Below are positions 7,811 through 17,438 of a stretch of DNA of 64,000 nucleotides, in pieces. The number at the start of each line of letters is the position of its first letter. The stretch's first letter is position 1. Source of the DNA: Rhizobium leguminosarum (lineage in GTDB: Bacteria; Pseudomonadota; Alphaproteobacteria; Rhizobiales; Rhizobiaceae); contig NZ_MZMU01000011.1 in NCBI RefSeq assembly GCF_004123835.1, forward strand, positions 1-64,000, read 5' to 3'. The position numbers and the translations under genes were made by a program. The notes under the pieces are model-generated. The model made no database searches. It saw only the letters and a program-made list of their open reading frames with translations, and was not told the DNA's origin.

Positions 7811-10800
7811 ATGGCCAAGTTTTTCATCCGACGTCCGATTTTCGCCTGGGTCATTGCGATCACCATCATGCTCGCCGGCCTGCTGGCGATTTTCACGCTG
7901 TCGATCTCGCAATATCCCGACATCGCCCCGACGACGGTTCGCATCAACGCCACCTACCGCGGCGCCAGCGCCGAGACCGTCGAGAAATCGGTGACGACGA
8001 TCATCGAGGACGGCATGACCGGCCTCGACGATCTCACCTACATGACCTCGACCTCATCGACGGGTTCGGCCAGCATCCAGCTCACCTTCGGGACGAGCGC
8101 CGACCCCGATATCGCCCAGGTGCAGGTGCAGAACAAGCTGCAGCTGGTTCAGTCGCAGCTTCCAAGCGACGTCATCGATGCCGGCATCAGCGTCACCCGC
8201 TCGACCTCGAGCATCCTTCTCGTCGGCTCGCTCGTTTCAACCGACGGCAAGCGCAACTCCGTCTACCTCGGCAATATCATGTCGACCTCGATCGAGGATC
8301 AGATCCAGCGCCTGGAAGGCGTCGGCAGCATCAATGTCTTCGGCTCGGGATACGCCATGCGCGTCTGGCTCGATCCGTTCAAGCTCTTGAAATACCAGTT
8401 GACGCCGAGCGACGTGACGTCAGCCATCCAGGCGCAGAACACCCAGGTTTCCGTCGGTTCGCTCGGTGCTCAGCCGACGATCCCCGGCCAGCAGATCAAC
8501 GTCACCATCACCGCCCAAAGCCAGCTGACCACCGTCGCCGATTTCGAGCACATCATCCTGAAGGTCGAAAAGGACGGCGCAACGGTGCGCTTGAGCGACG
8601 TCTCACGCATCGAGATCGGCCAGGAAAGCTACGGCGGCAGTTCGCGCTATAACGGCCAGCCGTCGACCGGTTTCGCCGTCAACCTTGCAATCGGCGCGAA
8701 CGCCATCGATACCGCCGCCCGCGTGCGCTCCGCGCTCGAGGTTATCGGCCGTGGCCTGCCGGCAGGTGTCGAGATCACCTATCCCTACGACACCACGCCC
8801 TTCGTGGAACTGTCGATCGAGAAGGTCGTGCACACGCTGATCGAGGCGATCGTGCTCGTCTTCGTGGTGCTGCTTGTCTTCCTGCAGAATCTCCGGGCGA
8901 CGCTGATCCCGACGATTGCCGTTCCCGTGGTGCTGCTCGGCACATTCGGGGTGCTGGCAGTCACCGGCTATTCGATCAATACCTTGACGATGTTCGCCAT
9001 GGTGCTGGCGATCGGTCTTCTCGTCGACGACGCCATCGTCGTCGTCGAAAACGTCGAACGGATCATGTCCGAAGAAAAGCTTTCGCCGCTCGAAGCGACG
9101 GAAAAATCGATGGGCGAGATCACCGGCGCCATCGTCGGCATCGCGCTCGTCCTCACCGCCGTCTTCATTCCGATGGCCTTCTTCGGCGGTTCGACCGGCA
9201 TCATCTATCGCCAGTTCTCGATCACCATCGTCTCGGCCATGCTGCTGTCGGCGCTGGTCGCCCTCGTGCTGACGCCCGCACTTTGCGCCACGATGCTGAA
9301 GCCCGTCGGCGAACACAGGAAGCACCGCGTCGGCGACTGGTTCAACCGCAACTTCACGCGCTCGACCAACGGCTATATCAGCGCCATCGGCTATCTGCTG
9401 AAGCGGCCGATCCGCGTCATGCTGGTCTTCCTTCTGGTCGGCGCCGGTTGCGCCTATCTCTTCACCCGCCTGCCGAGCTCCTTCCTGCCGCAGGAAGACC
9501 AGGGCGTGCTGCTGACCATCGTCACCACACCGCCGGGCTCAACCACGCAACAGACCCAGGCAGTCGTCGAGAAGGTCGAGAAATACTACCGTGAAAACGA
9601 GAAGGACGCCGTCGATTCCGTGTTCGGCGCGCTCGGTTTCGGCTTCAGCGGTTCCGGCCAGAACAGCGCTATCGTCTTCACCAAGCTCAAGGATTTCTCG
9701 TTGCGCACCGATCCGGCGCTGAGCGCCCAGTCGGTCGTCAACCGGGCGCTTGGCAATTTCTTTGCGATCCGCGAGGCGCAGGTCTTCGCGCTGCTGCCAC
9801 CGGCGATCCAGGGTCTCGGCGTGTCGAGCGGCTTCTCCATGTATCTCGTTGACACCGGTGGCCACGGCAACGACGCCCTGACGGCCGCCTCCAAGCGGCT
9901 GATCCAGATGGGCAATAGCTCGGGCAAGATCGTGGCGCTGCGCAGCAGCAACAAGGAAGTCGAGCCACAGATGCGCATCGTGCTCGATCAGGAAAAGATC
10001 GGCGCTATGGGCGTCGACATTACCTCGGTCAATTCGATGCTGTCGATCATCTTCACCGGCCGTGACGTCAACGACTTCACGCTGAACGGCGAGATCAAGC
10101 CGGTCTACGTCGAGGGCGATGCGCCCTTCCGCATGCAGCCGAGCGATCTAAACCACTGGTACGCCCGCAACAATGACGGCGAAATGGTGCCCTTCTCCGC
10201 CTTTACCCGCACGGAGTGGGTGAAGGGCGCGCCCTCGCTTGCCCGCTTCAACGCCGTCAGCGCCATTCCGCTCGATGGCGCGTCCGCATCCGGGGTTTCC
10301 TCCGGCGATGCGATGAACGAAATGGAAGCACTGACCAACCAGCTCGGCGGCGGTTATACGGTCGCCTGGCAGGGCATCTCCTATCAGGAGCGGCTGTCCG
10401 GTTCGCAGGCGCCGATGCTCTACGCGATCTCGGTGCTGGTTGTCTTCCTCTGCCTGGCAGCGCTTTACGAAAGCTGGTCGATCCCGTTCTCGGTGATCAT
10501 GGCGGTGCCTGTCGGCATCCTCGGGGCGCTGACGGCGGCAACGGTCTTTGGTCAGGCAAACGACGTCTATTTCAAGGTCGGCCTGCTGACCACCATCGGG
10601 CTGGCGGCGAAGAACGCCATTCTGATTGTCGAATTCGCCAAGGACCGCATGGAAAGCGGCATGGGACTCTACGAGGCGACATTGGAAGCGGCGAGATTGC
10701 GGCTGCGGCCGATCATCATGACCTCGCTTGCCTTCATTCTCGGCGTCGTGCCGCTGGCGATCGCGACAGGCGCGGGCTCGGCGGCGCAGAATGCCATCGG

Positions 10801-10921
10801 TATCGGCGTTCTCGGCGGCATGTTGGCGGCAACGCTGCTCGGAATTTTCTTCGTGCCGTCGTTTTTCGTCGTCATTCGACGCATCTTTGCCACACGCGCC
10901 AAAAATGCGGCAGGACTGTGA
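7811..10921 (+). CDS. RND multidrug efflux transporter (HAE1, AcrB family)
   Basis: A 1036-residue proton-driven inner membrane pump. It has the usual twelve membrane helices with two large periplasmic loops (about 40-335 and 560-870). Helix 4 carries the proton-relay pair in GLLVDDAIVVVENVERIM; the N-terminus MAKFFIRRPIFAWVIAI is typical of HAE1 pumps and the conserved PxxxLGTFGVLAVTGYSINTLTMF region is intact. No frameshift or internal stop is seen. It sits between its adaptor and its outer membrane partner; the TetR gene upstream probably controls expression. Substrates (drugs, flavonoids, bile-like detergents) cannot be told from sequence. Confidence 0.95.
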   Translation: MAKFFIRRPIFAWVIAITIMLAGLLAIFTLSISQYPDIAPTTVRINATYRGASAETVEKSVTTIIEDGMTGLDDLTYMTSTSSTGSASIQLTFGTSADPDIAQVQVQNKLQLVQSQLPSDVIDAGISVTRSTSSILLVGSLVSTDGKRNSVYLGNIMSTSIEDQIQRLEGVGSINVFGSGYAMRVWLDPFKLLKYQLTPSDVTSAIQAQNTQVSVGSLGAQPTIPGQQINVTITAQSQLTTVADFEHIILKVEKDGATVRLSDVSRIEIGQESYGGSSRYNGQPSTGFAVNLAIGANAIDTAARVRSALEVIGRGLPAGVEITYPYDTTPFVELSIEKVVHTLIEAIVLVFVVLLVFLQNLRATLIPTIAVPVVLLGTFGVLAVTGYSINTLTMFAMVLAIGLLVDDAIVVVENVERIMSEEKLSPLEATEKSMGEITGAIVGIALVLTAVFIPMAFFGGSTGIIYRQFSITIVSAMLLSALVALVLTPALCATMLKPVGEHRKHRVGDWFNRNFTRSTNGYISAIGYLLKRPIRVMLVFLLVGAGCAYLFTRLPSSFLPQEDQGVLLTIVTTPPGSTTQQTQAVVEKVEKYYRENEKDAVDSVFGALGFGFSGSGQNSAIVFTKLKDFSLRTDPALSAQSVVNRALGNFFAIREAQVFALLPPAIQGLGVSSGFSMYLVDTGGHGNDALTAASKRLIQMGNSSGKIVALRSSNKEVEPQMRIVLDQEKIGAMGVDITSVNSMLSIIFTGRDVNDFTLNGEIKPVYVEGDAPFRMQPSDLNHWYARNNDGEMVPFSAFTRTEWVKGAPSLARFNAVSAIPLDGASASGVSSGDAMNEMEALTNQLGGGYTVAWQGISYQERLSGSQAPMLYAISVLVVFLCLAALYESWSIPFSVIMAVPVGILGALTAATVFGQANDVYFKVGLLTTIGLAAKNAILIVEFAKDRMESGMGLYEATLEAARLRLRPIIMTSLAFILGVVPLAIATGAGSAAQNAIGIGVLGGMLAATLLGIFFVPSFFVVIRRIFATRAKNAAGL

Positions 10922-11069
10922 TATAAATGCACTGTGATAATGCAGTTCCCGTTGCTACATTGCGCCCGACTGCTTCGGTGTGTTTTTTTGGTATGACGAG
11001 GCGCGGCGGCGATAGTGAAGCATGAAGCGTCGGACAAGAATTGACTTGCTCGAGTACAGGATGAAATGA

Positions 11070-12503
11070 ATGGTATCTCTTCGTTTTGCCACACCGGCAT
11101 TATTATTATTGTTGTCGGGCTGCGTCGTAGGCCCGGATCATGCTCCTCCTGAAATGCCGCTGCCCGCCAAATTCGGAGAGGGCGGAAACAAGAGTGTAGG
11201 CGACGTTGCTACCGCAGCCTGGTGGACCGCCTTCAACGACCCCAAACTGAATGGCTACGTCCAGGCCGGACTCGATCAGAACCTGACCGTCCAGCAAGCG
11301 ATCGAACGCATCAATGCGGCTTCCGCCAACGTCACCGCCGCTGGCGCCGGCGGCCTGCCGAACCTGAACGTCGGCGCTTCGCACACGGTCAGCGGCCAGA
11401 AGGGCGAGCTGCGCACACAGTTCGACACGCGCAACACCAGTGCCGGCGACGTCCAGCTGAGCTGGCTGCTCGACCTCTTCGGCCTCTACAAGCGCAGCAC
11501 CGAGAGCGCGCTTGCGTCGCTCGATTCAGCATACGCATCCGCTGATGTTGCCAAGCTGACCTTGGTGCAGGATCTCGTCTCGAGCTATATCGACGTTCGC
11601 TATTATCAGCAGCGCCTGGCGCTTTCGAGGGCCAACCTGAAGTCTCGTCAGGAAACCTACGAACTGACCAAGTTCCAGCTTGAAGCCGGCGCCGCCTCAC
11701 GTCTTGACGTCGTCCAGGCCGAAGGTCTCGTACAGTCGACGCTGGCCGAAATTCCCGGCCTCGAAACCAACATCCGCATATCGGCCCATCACATCGCCAC
11801 GCTGCTCGGCCTGCCGGCCTCGGCTCTCGTCGATGAATTGCTGAAGGGCCGTGGCCAGCCGGTATTCCGCGGCGGCATCAACTCCGGCATTCCGGCAGAT
11901 CTGATCCGCAACCGTCCCGACATCCGCGTAGCGGAGCGTGATCTCGCCGCAGCAACGGCCAATATCGGTGTTGCCCAGGCGCAGCTTTATCCGAGCATCT
12001 CGCTCAGCGGCTCGATCTCGCCGTCCTACATCAACCAGCGCGGCGTCCATGGCGGCCTGACCGGCTGGTCCTTCGGTCCGAGCCTCAACCTACCGATCTT
12101 GGATGGTGGCCGTCTACGCGCCAACGTCAAGTCGGCAGAGTCCAACGCTGCCGCCGCCTATCTCAACTGGAAGTCGACGGTGCTGTCCGCCGTTGAACAG
12201 GTCGAAAATGCGCTTGCCGCCGTCCGGCGTGACGCCCGCACGGTCGCAGCACTTCAGGCCCAAGTGAAGACCACGCAGGAAACGCTCGAGCTTTCCACAG
12301 CATCCTACAAGGACGGCGCCTCTTCGCTGCTCGACGTTCTCGACGCCCAGCGCCAGGTCTCGCTTGCCCAGGCAAGCCTTGCCGCAGCTGTCCAGCAGAT
12401 GGCCAAGGACTACGTGTCGCTGAACATCGCAGTCGGCGGTGGCTTCGCCCCCGGCGGCAAGACCACCGCACCGGCGGCGAAGGTTGTGGCTGTCAAGGGC
12501 TGA
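11070..12503 (+). CDS. Outer membrane efflux lipoprotein, NodT/OprM family
   Basis: TolC-type channel of the RND pump, 477 residues. The lipobox LLLLLSGC places the lipid on Cys18. Two OEP repeats (about 55-245 and 270-460) are seen with the family signatures PDIRVAERDLAAATANIGVAQAQLYPSISLS (middle) and the C-terminal YKDGASSLLDVLDAQRQVSLAQ. It lies 148 bp after the transporter gene; that gap may hold a weak secondary promoter but no hairpin. A clear intrinsic terminator follows its stop, closing the efflux operon. Confidence 0.92.
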   Translation: MVSLRFATPALLLLLSGCVVGPDHAPPEMPLPAKFGEGGNKSVGDVATAAWWTAFNDPKLNGYVQAGLDQNLTVQQAIERINAASANVTAAGAGGLPNLNVGASHTVSGQKGELRTQFDTRNTSAGDVQLSWLLDLFGLYKRSTESALASLDSAYASADVAKLTLVQDLVSSYIDVRYYQQRLALSRANLKSRQETYELTKFQLEAGAASRLDVVQAEGLVQSTLAEIPGLETNIRISAHHIATLLGLPASALVDELLKGRGQPVFRGGINSGIPADLIRNRPDIRVAERDLAAATANIGVAQAQLYPSISLSGSISPSYINQRGVHGGLTGWSFGPSLNLPILDGGRLRANVKSAESNAAAAYLNWKSTVLSAVEQVENALAAVRRDARTVAALQAQVKTTQETLELSTASYKDGASSLLDVLDAQRQVSLAQASLAAAVQQMAKDYVSLNIAVGGGFAPGGKTTAPAAKVVAVKG

Positions 12504-12531
12504 CAGCTTCTTCAATCGATCTGAAAGTACA

Positions 12532-12563
12532 AAGCCTCGCGATTGTCTCGCGGGGCTTTTTCT
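12532..12563 (+). terminator. Intrinsic terminator of the efflux operon
   Basis: Stem AAAGCCTCGCG (12532-12542) pairs with CGCGGGGCTTT (12550-12560) with one wobble, followed by a T-run. It starts 28 bases after the stop codon of the outer membrane factor. Confidence 0.85.
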
Positions 12564-12644
12564 TATCCGCCGCGTGCCGTAACCGAATAATTGCGGATAA
12601 GATGAATTCGGATTCGACAGGCAGGAAAAGCTAAGCTATCACTT

Positions 12645-12662
12645 TGATTAAACGATTAATCA
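12645..12662. promoter_or_regulatory. Probable LacI-family operator
   Basis: Perfect 7-bp arms TGATTAA and TTAATCA around the central ACGA (CG at the dyad centre). The central CG with AT-rich flanks is the usual pattern of LacI/PurR-family operators. It ends 15 bp before the ATG of the LacI-type gene, so binding would block expression of the regulator and the whole downstream operon. Confidence 0.65.
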
Positions 12663-12677
12663 GAGTGATCGTCATTC

Positions 12678-13721
12678 ATGACAGCATCGCGCCCGGGACC
12701 GAACCTCAGCAGGATAGCGACGTCGCTCGGCGTCTCCGTCGCCACGGTCTCCAATGCGCTTTCCGGCAAGGGCCGGGTTTCCGGCCAACTGGTCGAAAGG
12801 ATCCGTGAGCATGCAGCCGAGCTCGGCTACGTCCCGAGCCAGGCCGGGCGGGCGCTACGGACCGGCCGCAGCGGCGTTCTCGGCCTGGTGCTGCCCGATA
12901 TTGCCAATCCGCTGTTCCCGAAGATTGCGCAGGCGATCGAATTCGCTGCCTCCGCCGCAGGTTACGGTGTGCTGATCGCCGATTCCCGCGGTGATGTCGC
13001 CGCTCAGACCGAGGCGATCAACCGGCTGGTCGAGCGCGGCGTCGACGGCATGGTCATCATTCCCCGCCGCGCCACCCGCATTTCGTCCGCCGCCTGTCCG
13101 GTCGCCGTCATCGACACTCCCTCGACGCCCGGCAACACCGTCGCCGCCGACCATTGGCAGGGCGGCCGCGAAATCGCCAGCCATCTCGCAGGCCTCGGCC
13201 ATCGCCGTATCCTCATCATCGGCAACAATCAGGAATCCAACGTCCAGAACGACCGCGCCGGCGGCATCCGCTCCGGCATGCGCCCGGGCATGCATTCGGA
13301 AACGCTGTGGATCGACAGGCTGGAGCAGGAGAACGGCGGCGGCTGCCCGCTCGGCCTCGCCGAAAAAGTCAGGCAGGGTTTCACCGCCTTCGCTGCCCTC
13401 TCCGACCTGCAGGCGCTGCGTGCGCTGACGGAGTTGCAGCAGGCGGGTATCAACATTCCCAGTGACGTCAGCGTCACCGGCTTCGACGACCTCATCTGGT
13501 CGCCTGTTGTCACGCCGTCGCTGACGACGGTCCGGATGGACATGGATAGGATTGCCGGGATTGCCGTGTCGGCGCTGGTGGATACCATAAGAACAAGCAG
13601 CATCCGGGAGGGCATGCTCGTTACCGCGGAGATCGAACGCGTCGCCATGCAACTGATCGCCCGCCAATCATCCGGGCCTGCGAACCCGGCACCAAAAACC
13701 TCAGAGATGGAGAACATGTAA
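12678..13721 (+). CDS. LacI-family repressor of the purine nucleoside operon
   Basis: A 347-residue regulator. The helix-turn-helix is at about 10-35 (ATSLGVSVATVSNALSGKG), the hinge helix with SQAGRALRTGRS near 58-70, then a periplasmic-binding-protein-like sensor domain (about 70-335). It is the first gene of the cluster and only 1 bp separates its stop from the next ATG, so it is co-transcribed with the transporter it presumably controls and should be autoregulated through the palindrome at 12645-12662. The inducer is likely a purine base or nucleoside, by context only. Confidence 0.88.
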   Translation: MTASRPGPNLSRIATSLGVSVATVSNALSGKGRVSGQLVERIREHAAELGYVPSQAGRALRTGRSGVLGLVLPDIANPLFPKIAQAIEFAASAAGYGVLIADSRGDVAAQTEAINRLVERGVDGMVIIPRRATRISSAACPVAVIDTPSTPGNTVAADHWQGGREIASHLAGLGHRRILIIGNNQESNVQNDRAGGIRSGMRPGMHSETLWIDRLEQENGGGCPLGLAEKVRQGFTAFAALSDLQALRALTELQQAGINIPSDVSVTGFDDLIWSPVVTPSLTTVRMDMDRIAGIAVSALVDTIRTSSIREGMLVTAEIERVAMQLIARQSSGPANPAPKTSEMENM

Positions 13722-13722
13722 G

Positions 13723-14745
13723 ATGAAAAGAGCTCTCATTGCCTCGGCAGCATTCGCCGCCCTTTCGCCGCTCGGCGCAGCCGCAGCAGAACGGACGCTG
13801 ACGATTTCCGTCTATGCCTTTGCGCAGGACGATTTCAAGACGCTGGTCTACGATCCGTTCGAAGCCAAATGCGGCTGCAAGCTCGTGGTCGAAACCGGCA
13901 ACAGCGTCGAGCGTCTGGCCAAGATGGAGGCGAACAAGGCCAGCCCCGTCGTCGATCTCGCCGCCGTTTCCATGGCCGATGCGCTGGCCGCGTCCCGCGC
14001 CGGCCTGATCGACAAGATCGATACCGCGAAACTCGCCGATTTCGCCAAGCTCTACGAGGTCGCCAAGGATCCGAACGGCGACGGCATGAGCGTCGGTTAC
14101 ACCTTCTACGCCACTTCGATTGCCTATCGCTCCGACAAGATGAAGATCGACTCCTGGGCCGATCTCTTGAAGCCGGAATATGTCGGCCACGTCGCCTTTC
14201 CTAATGTGACCACCAACCAAGGCCCGCCGGCGCTCTATATGCTCGGCCTGGCGCTCAGCAAGGACACGCCGGATCTGAAGGGGCCGATCGAAGCGCTGGG
14301 CGAGAAGAAAGACGACATCGTCACCTTCTACGAAAAGTCCTCGCAGCTGGTGCAACTGATGCAACAGGAAGAGATCTGGGCAGCGCCGATCGGCCGTTTC
14401 TCCTGGGCCGGGTTCACCAAGCTCGACGTCCCGGTCGCCTGGGCAACGCCGAAGGAGGGCCAGACCGGCGGTATGAACGTGCTGGTCCTGACCAAGGGCT
14501 CGAAGAACCAGGATCTCGCTTTGCAGTTCATGGACTTCTGGCTCTCGACCGACATCCAGACCAAACTCGCCGAAAAGCTGATCGACAGCCCGGCAAACAG
14601 CGAGGTCAAGCTTTCCGAAGCCGCCGCCAACAACCTCACCTATGGCGAGGAAACGGCCAAGAGCCTCAAGCTGATCCCCTCAGCCGTTGCCCTCGACAAT
14701 CGCGGGGGCTGGCTGAAGACGTGGAACGAGAAGGTCGGCCAGTAG
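13723..14745 (+). CDS. ABC importer solute-binding protein, PotD/AfuA-like
   Basis: A 340-residue periplasmic binding protein with a Sec signal (residues 1-23, cleavage after AAAA, before ERTLTISVYA). The fold class is that of SBP_bac_6/8 proteins (polyamine, Fe3+, thiamine, 2-aminoethylphosphonate). Two Cys in KCGCK near residue 48 are unusual for the class and could form a vicinal pair. It begins the ABC part of an operon ending in nucleoside hydrolase and adenine deaminase, so the ligand is inferred to be a purine nucleoside or related compound. Classical nucleoside importers use the different BmpA/PnrA fold. The family is fairly clear; the substrate is inference. Confidence 0.8.
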   Translation: MKRALIASAAFAALSPLGAAAAERTLTISVYAFAQDDFKTLVYDPFEAKCGCKLVVETGNSVERLAKMEANKASPVVDLAAVSMADALAASRAGLIDKIDTAKLADFAKLYEVAKDPNGDGMSVGYTFYATSIAYRSDKMKIDSWADLLKPEYVGHVAFPNVTTNQGPPALYMLGLALSKDTPDLKGPIEALGEKKDDIVTFYEKSSQLVQLMQQEEIWAAPIGRFSWAGFTKLDVPVAWATPKEGQTGGMNVLVLTKGSKNQDLALQFMDFWLSTDIQTKLAEKLIDSPANSEVKLSEAAANNLTYGEETAKSLKLIPSAVALDNRGGWLKTWNEKVGQ

Positions 14746-14812
14746 GCCCGCGTGAAAACTGGCCCCGGCGCCTCTGCCGGGGCCTCCCTCTTGTCCACAC
14801 GAAAGGCGCCTC

Positions 14813-15640
14813 ATGTTCCAGAACCGCGCAGAAGCCCTGGCGCTTGCCTTGCCGGCAGCCGTCTTTGCGACCCTGGTCTTTCTGTTGCCCGTTGCGATCC
14901 TCTTGTCGGAGGGCTTTCGCGCCGGCAGCAGCTGGAGCCTGTCGGCCTATGCCGATTTCTTCTCCGGGACGTTGAACCGCACTGTTTTCCTGCGCACGTT
15001 CCGGCTCGGCCTCGAAGTCACCGCCGTTTCCGCGGTCATCGGTTATGCCGCAGCCTTTGCCATCGTCAACCTGCCGGCGAATGGCAAGGGCCGGATGATC
15101 GGCCTCGTGACCCTGCCGCTGATGATCTCTCCGGTGGCGCGCACCTATGCCTGGATCGTCATTCTCGGCCGCACCGGCATCGTCAACCAGGCGATAACAG
15201 GCCTGGGTCTCAGCGCCGAGCCGCTTCGGCTGCTGTTCACCGAGACCGCCGTCTTCATCGGCCTCCTGCAGCTCTTCCTGCCGCTGATGATCCTATCGCT
15301 GATCAGCGCGCTCGAAAACATGCCGAAGGATGCGATCCCGGCTGCTCGCGTGCTCGGCGCCAACTGGTTCCAGGTCTTCTGGAAAGTCATCCTGCCGCTC
15401 ACCAGAGAAGGCCTCGTCGTCGGCGGCACGCTTGTCTTCACCGGATCGCTGACCGCCTATATCACCCCCGCCGTGCTTGGTGGCTCCAAGGTGCTGATGC
15501 TGGAAACGCTGATGTACCAGCAGGTTTCCGTCGCCAATGATTTCGTTTCGGCAAGCGTCATCGCCTTCATCCTGATCGTCATGAGCTTTGCCGCCAACAT
15601 TCTGCTGAAACGCCTTGCGACGGCGAGGAACCGCCGATGA
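14813..15640 (+). CDS. ABC importer permease (PotB-like)
   Basis: Inner membrane permease of 275 residues with about six membrane helices. The EAA loop that docks on the ATPase is seen as ENMPKDAIPAARVLGANWFQ near residues 165-185. It follows the binding-protein gene by 67 bp and overlaps the second permease gene by 4 bp (ATGA), so the two permeases are translationally coupled. Confidence 0.88.
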   Translation: MFQNRAEALALALPAAVFATLVFLLPVAILLSEGFRAGSSWSLSAYADFFSGTLNRTVFLRTFRLGLEVTAVSAVIGYAAAFAIVNLPANGKGRMIGLVTLPLMISPVARTYAWIVILGRTGIVNQAITGLGLSAEPLRLLFTETAVFIGLLQLFLPLMILSLISALENMPKDAIPAARVLGANWFQVFWKVILPLTREGLVVGGTLVFTGSLTAYITPAVLGGSKVLMLETLMYQQVSVANDFVSASVIAFILIVMSFAANILLKRLATARNRR

Positions 15641-16416
15641 CGCTGCGTCTGTTTTCGCCTCTCGTGCTTTTCCTGCTGCTGGTCTTCCTGATCGGCCCGT
15701 TCCTGATCATCATCGCCGCTTCGCTATCGGCGGGCGATACGCTGGCCTTCCCGCCGCAGGGCCTGTCGCTGCGTTGGGTGATGAAGGTGTTCACCATCGA
15801 GAGTTTCCGCGACAGCTTCGCCATGTCGATGTTCCTCGCCGTCTTCGGAACGCTCGCAGCCCTCCTCTTCGGCATTCCGGCCGCCTACGCCCTCTCCCGC
15901 TACAAGCTGCCCGCGGCCGAGACCGTCCGCACCATCGTCTCGCTGCCGATCATCGTTCCCGGCATCATCGTCGGCTTGGCGCTGCTGCGTTATCTCGTCG
16001 TGCCCTTCGGCTTCAACATCACGCTCGCGCTCTTCTTCGCCCATACGGCCCTGGTGCTGCCCTATGCCGTGCGCGTCGTCTCGGCGAGCCTCGACAATCT
16101 ACGTTCGGATATCGAGGAAGCGGCCGTCCTGCTCGGCTCCTCGCGGCTCGGCGCCTTCTTCCGCGTGGTGATGCCGAATATCCGCGGCGGCATCCTTGCC
16201 GCCTTCATCCTCGGTTTCGTCACCAGCTTCAATCAGGTGCCCGTCTCGCTGTTCCTGTCCGGTCCCGGCGTCCGCACGCTGCCGATCGACATGCTGGGTT
16301 ACATGGAAACCACCTACGATCCTTCCATCGCGGCGCTCTCCGCCCTTCTCGCCTTTCTCTCGATCGGCATCGTCTTTCTCGCCGAACGCTTCCTGGGATT
16401 CTCGCGTTATGTCTGA
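15637..16416 (+). CDS. ABC importer permease (PotC-like)
   Basis: Second permease subunit, 259 residues, six predicted membrane helices; the EAA motif appears as DIEEAAVLLGSSRLGAFFRV near residues 155-175. Its start overlaps the previous gene and its end overlaps the ATPase gene by 8 bp. Together with the first permease it forms the heterodimeric channel of the importer. Confidence 0.88.
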   Translation: MTLRLFSPLVLFLLLVFLIGPFLIIIAASLSAGDTLAFPPQGLSLRWVMKVFTIESFRDSFAMSMFLAVFGTLAALLFGIPAAYALSRYKLPAAETVRTIVSLPIIVPGIIVGLALLRYLVVPFGFNITLALFFAHTALVLPYAVRVVSASLDNLRSDIEEAAVLLGSSRLGAFFRVVMPNIRGGILAAFILGFVTSFNQVPVSLFLSGPGVRTLPIDMLGYMETTYDPSIAALSALLAFLSIGIVFLAERFLGFSRYV

Positions 16417-17434
16417 TGCCTATCTTCAACTCGACAAGCTGACACTTGCCTATGGCGACACGGTCGCGGTGCGGGACCTCGACCTCGCGATCGGCAAAGG
16501 TGAGCTGGTGGCGCTTCTCGGCCCCTCCGGCTGCGGCAAGACGACGACGATGCGCGCCATCGCCGGCCTGCTGACGCCCGCCGCTGGCCGCATTCGCCTC
16601 GACGGCGCCGATATCACCCGCGTCTCCGCCAACAAACGTACTGTCGGCCTCGTTTTCCAGTCCTACGCCCTCTTCCCGCATCTGACGGTCTATGAGAACG
16701 TCGCCTTCGGCTTGCGTCTCAAGCGTATTTCAGGTGCGGCTCTCGACGCCCGCGTCGGCGCCGGCCTGAAATCGGTCGGCCTGTCGGCTTTCGCCGGCCG
16801 CAAGCCCGCCGAACTCTCCGGCGGCCAGCAGCAACGCGTGGCGCTCGCTCGCTCGATGGTGATGGAGCCGAAGGTGCTGTTGCTCGACGAGCCGCTCTCC
16901 AATCTCGATGCCCGCCTTCGCCTTGAAATGCGCGCCGAATTGCAGCGCGTGCAGAAAGAGACCGGCATCACCATGATCTTCGTCACCCACGACCAGGTCG
17001 AGGCCCTGGCGCTCGCCGACCGCATCGTCGTGATGCTGAACGGCGGCATCGAACAGATCGGCACGCCGGAGGAGATCTACAACAATCCGGCCTCGGCCTT
17101 CGTCGCCGATTTCGTCGGCTTCGAGAATGTCTTCGCGCTGAAGGATGGAAAGCTCGCGACGCCAAACGGGCCGGTCGGACTTTCCGGCCCGGCGCCGGAA
17201 GCCGCAGCGGGCCTCGCATGGCGTCCGCGCATGGTGACCCTTGGCTCCGGTGCTTTCCAGGGCACCGTGCGCGGCACGTCTTTCGCCGGCAATACCCGCG
17301 AATACCTGCTCGACACTCCGCTCGGCCCGATCAAGGCCGAGATCGATGCGGGCATGCCGCCGCACGAGATCGGCAGCCCGCTCGCCTTCGATCTACCGGT
17401 TGCCGGCGCGGCAAGCCTCAAACGGTTCGGGTGA
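16409..17434 (+). CDS. ABC importer ATPase (PotA/FbpC-like)
   Basis: ATP-hydrolysing subunit, 341 residues. Walker A GPSGCGKTT (about 36-44), Q-loop VFQSYALFPHLTV, signature LSGGQQQRVALARS, Walker B VLLLDEPLSNLD and the H-loop FVTHDQVEAL are all present; a TOBE-type regulatory domain occupies about 240-341. The start at ATG 16409 lies within the last codons of the permease gene; the longer open frame upstream is only overlap with that gene. The PotA-like architecture fits the PotD-like binding protein. Confidence 0.92.
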   Translation: MSDAYLQLDKLTLAYGDTVAVRDLDLAIGKGELVALLGPSGCGKTTTMRAIAGLLTPAAGRIRLDGADITRVSANKRTVGLVFQSYALFPHLTVYENVAFGLRLKRISGAALDARVGAGLKSVGLSAFAGRKPAELSGGQQQRVALARSMVMEPKVLLLDEPLSNLDARLRLEMRAELQRVQKETGITMIFVTHDQVEALALADRIVVMLNGGIEQIGTPEEIYNNPASAFVADFVGFENVFALKDGKLATPNGPVGLSGPAPEAAAGLAWRPRMVTLGSGAFQGTVRGTSFAGNTREYLLDTPLGPIKAEIDAGMPPHEIGSPLAFDLPVAGAASLKRFG

Positions 17435-17438
17435 AATC

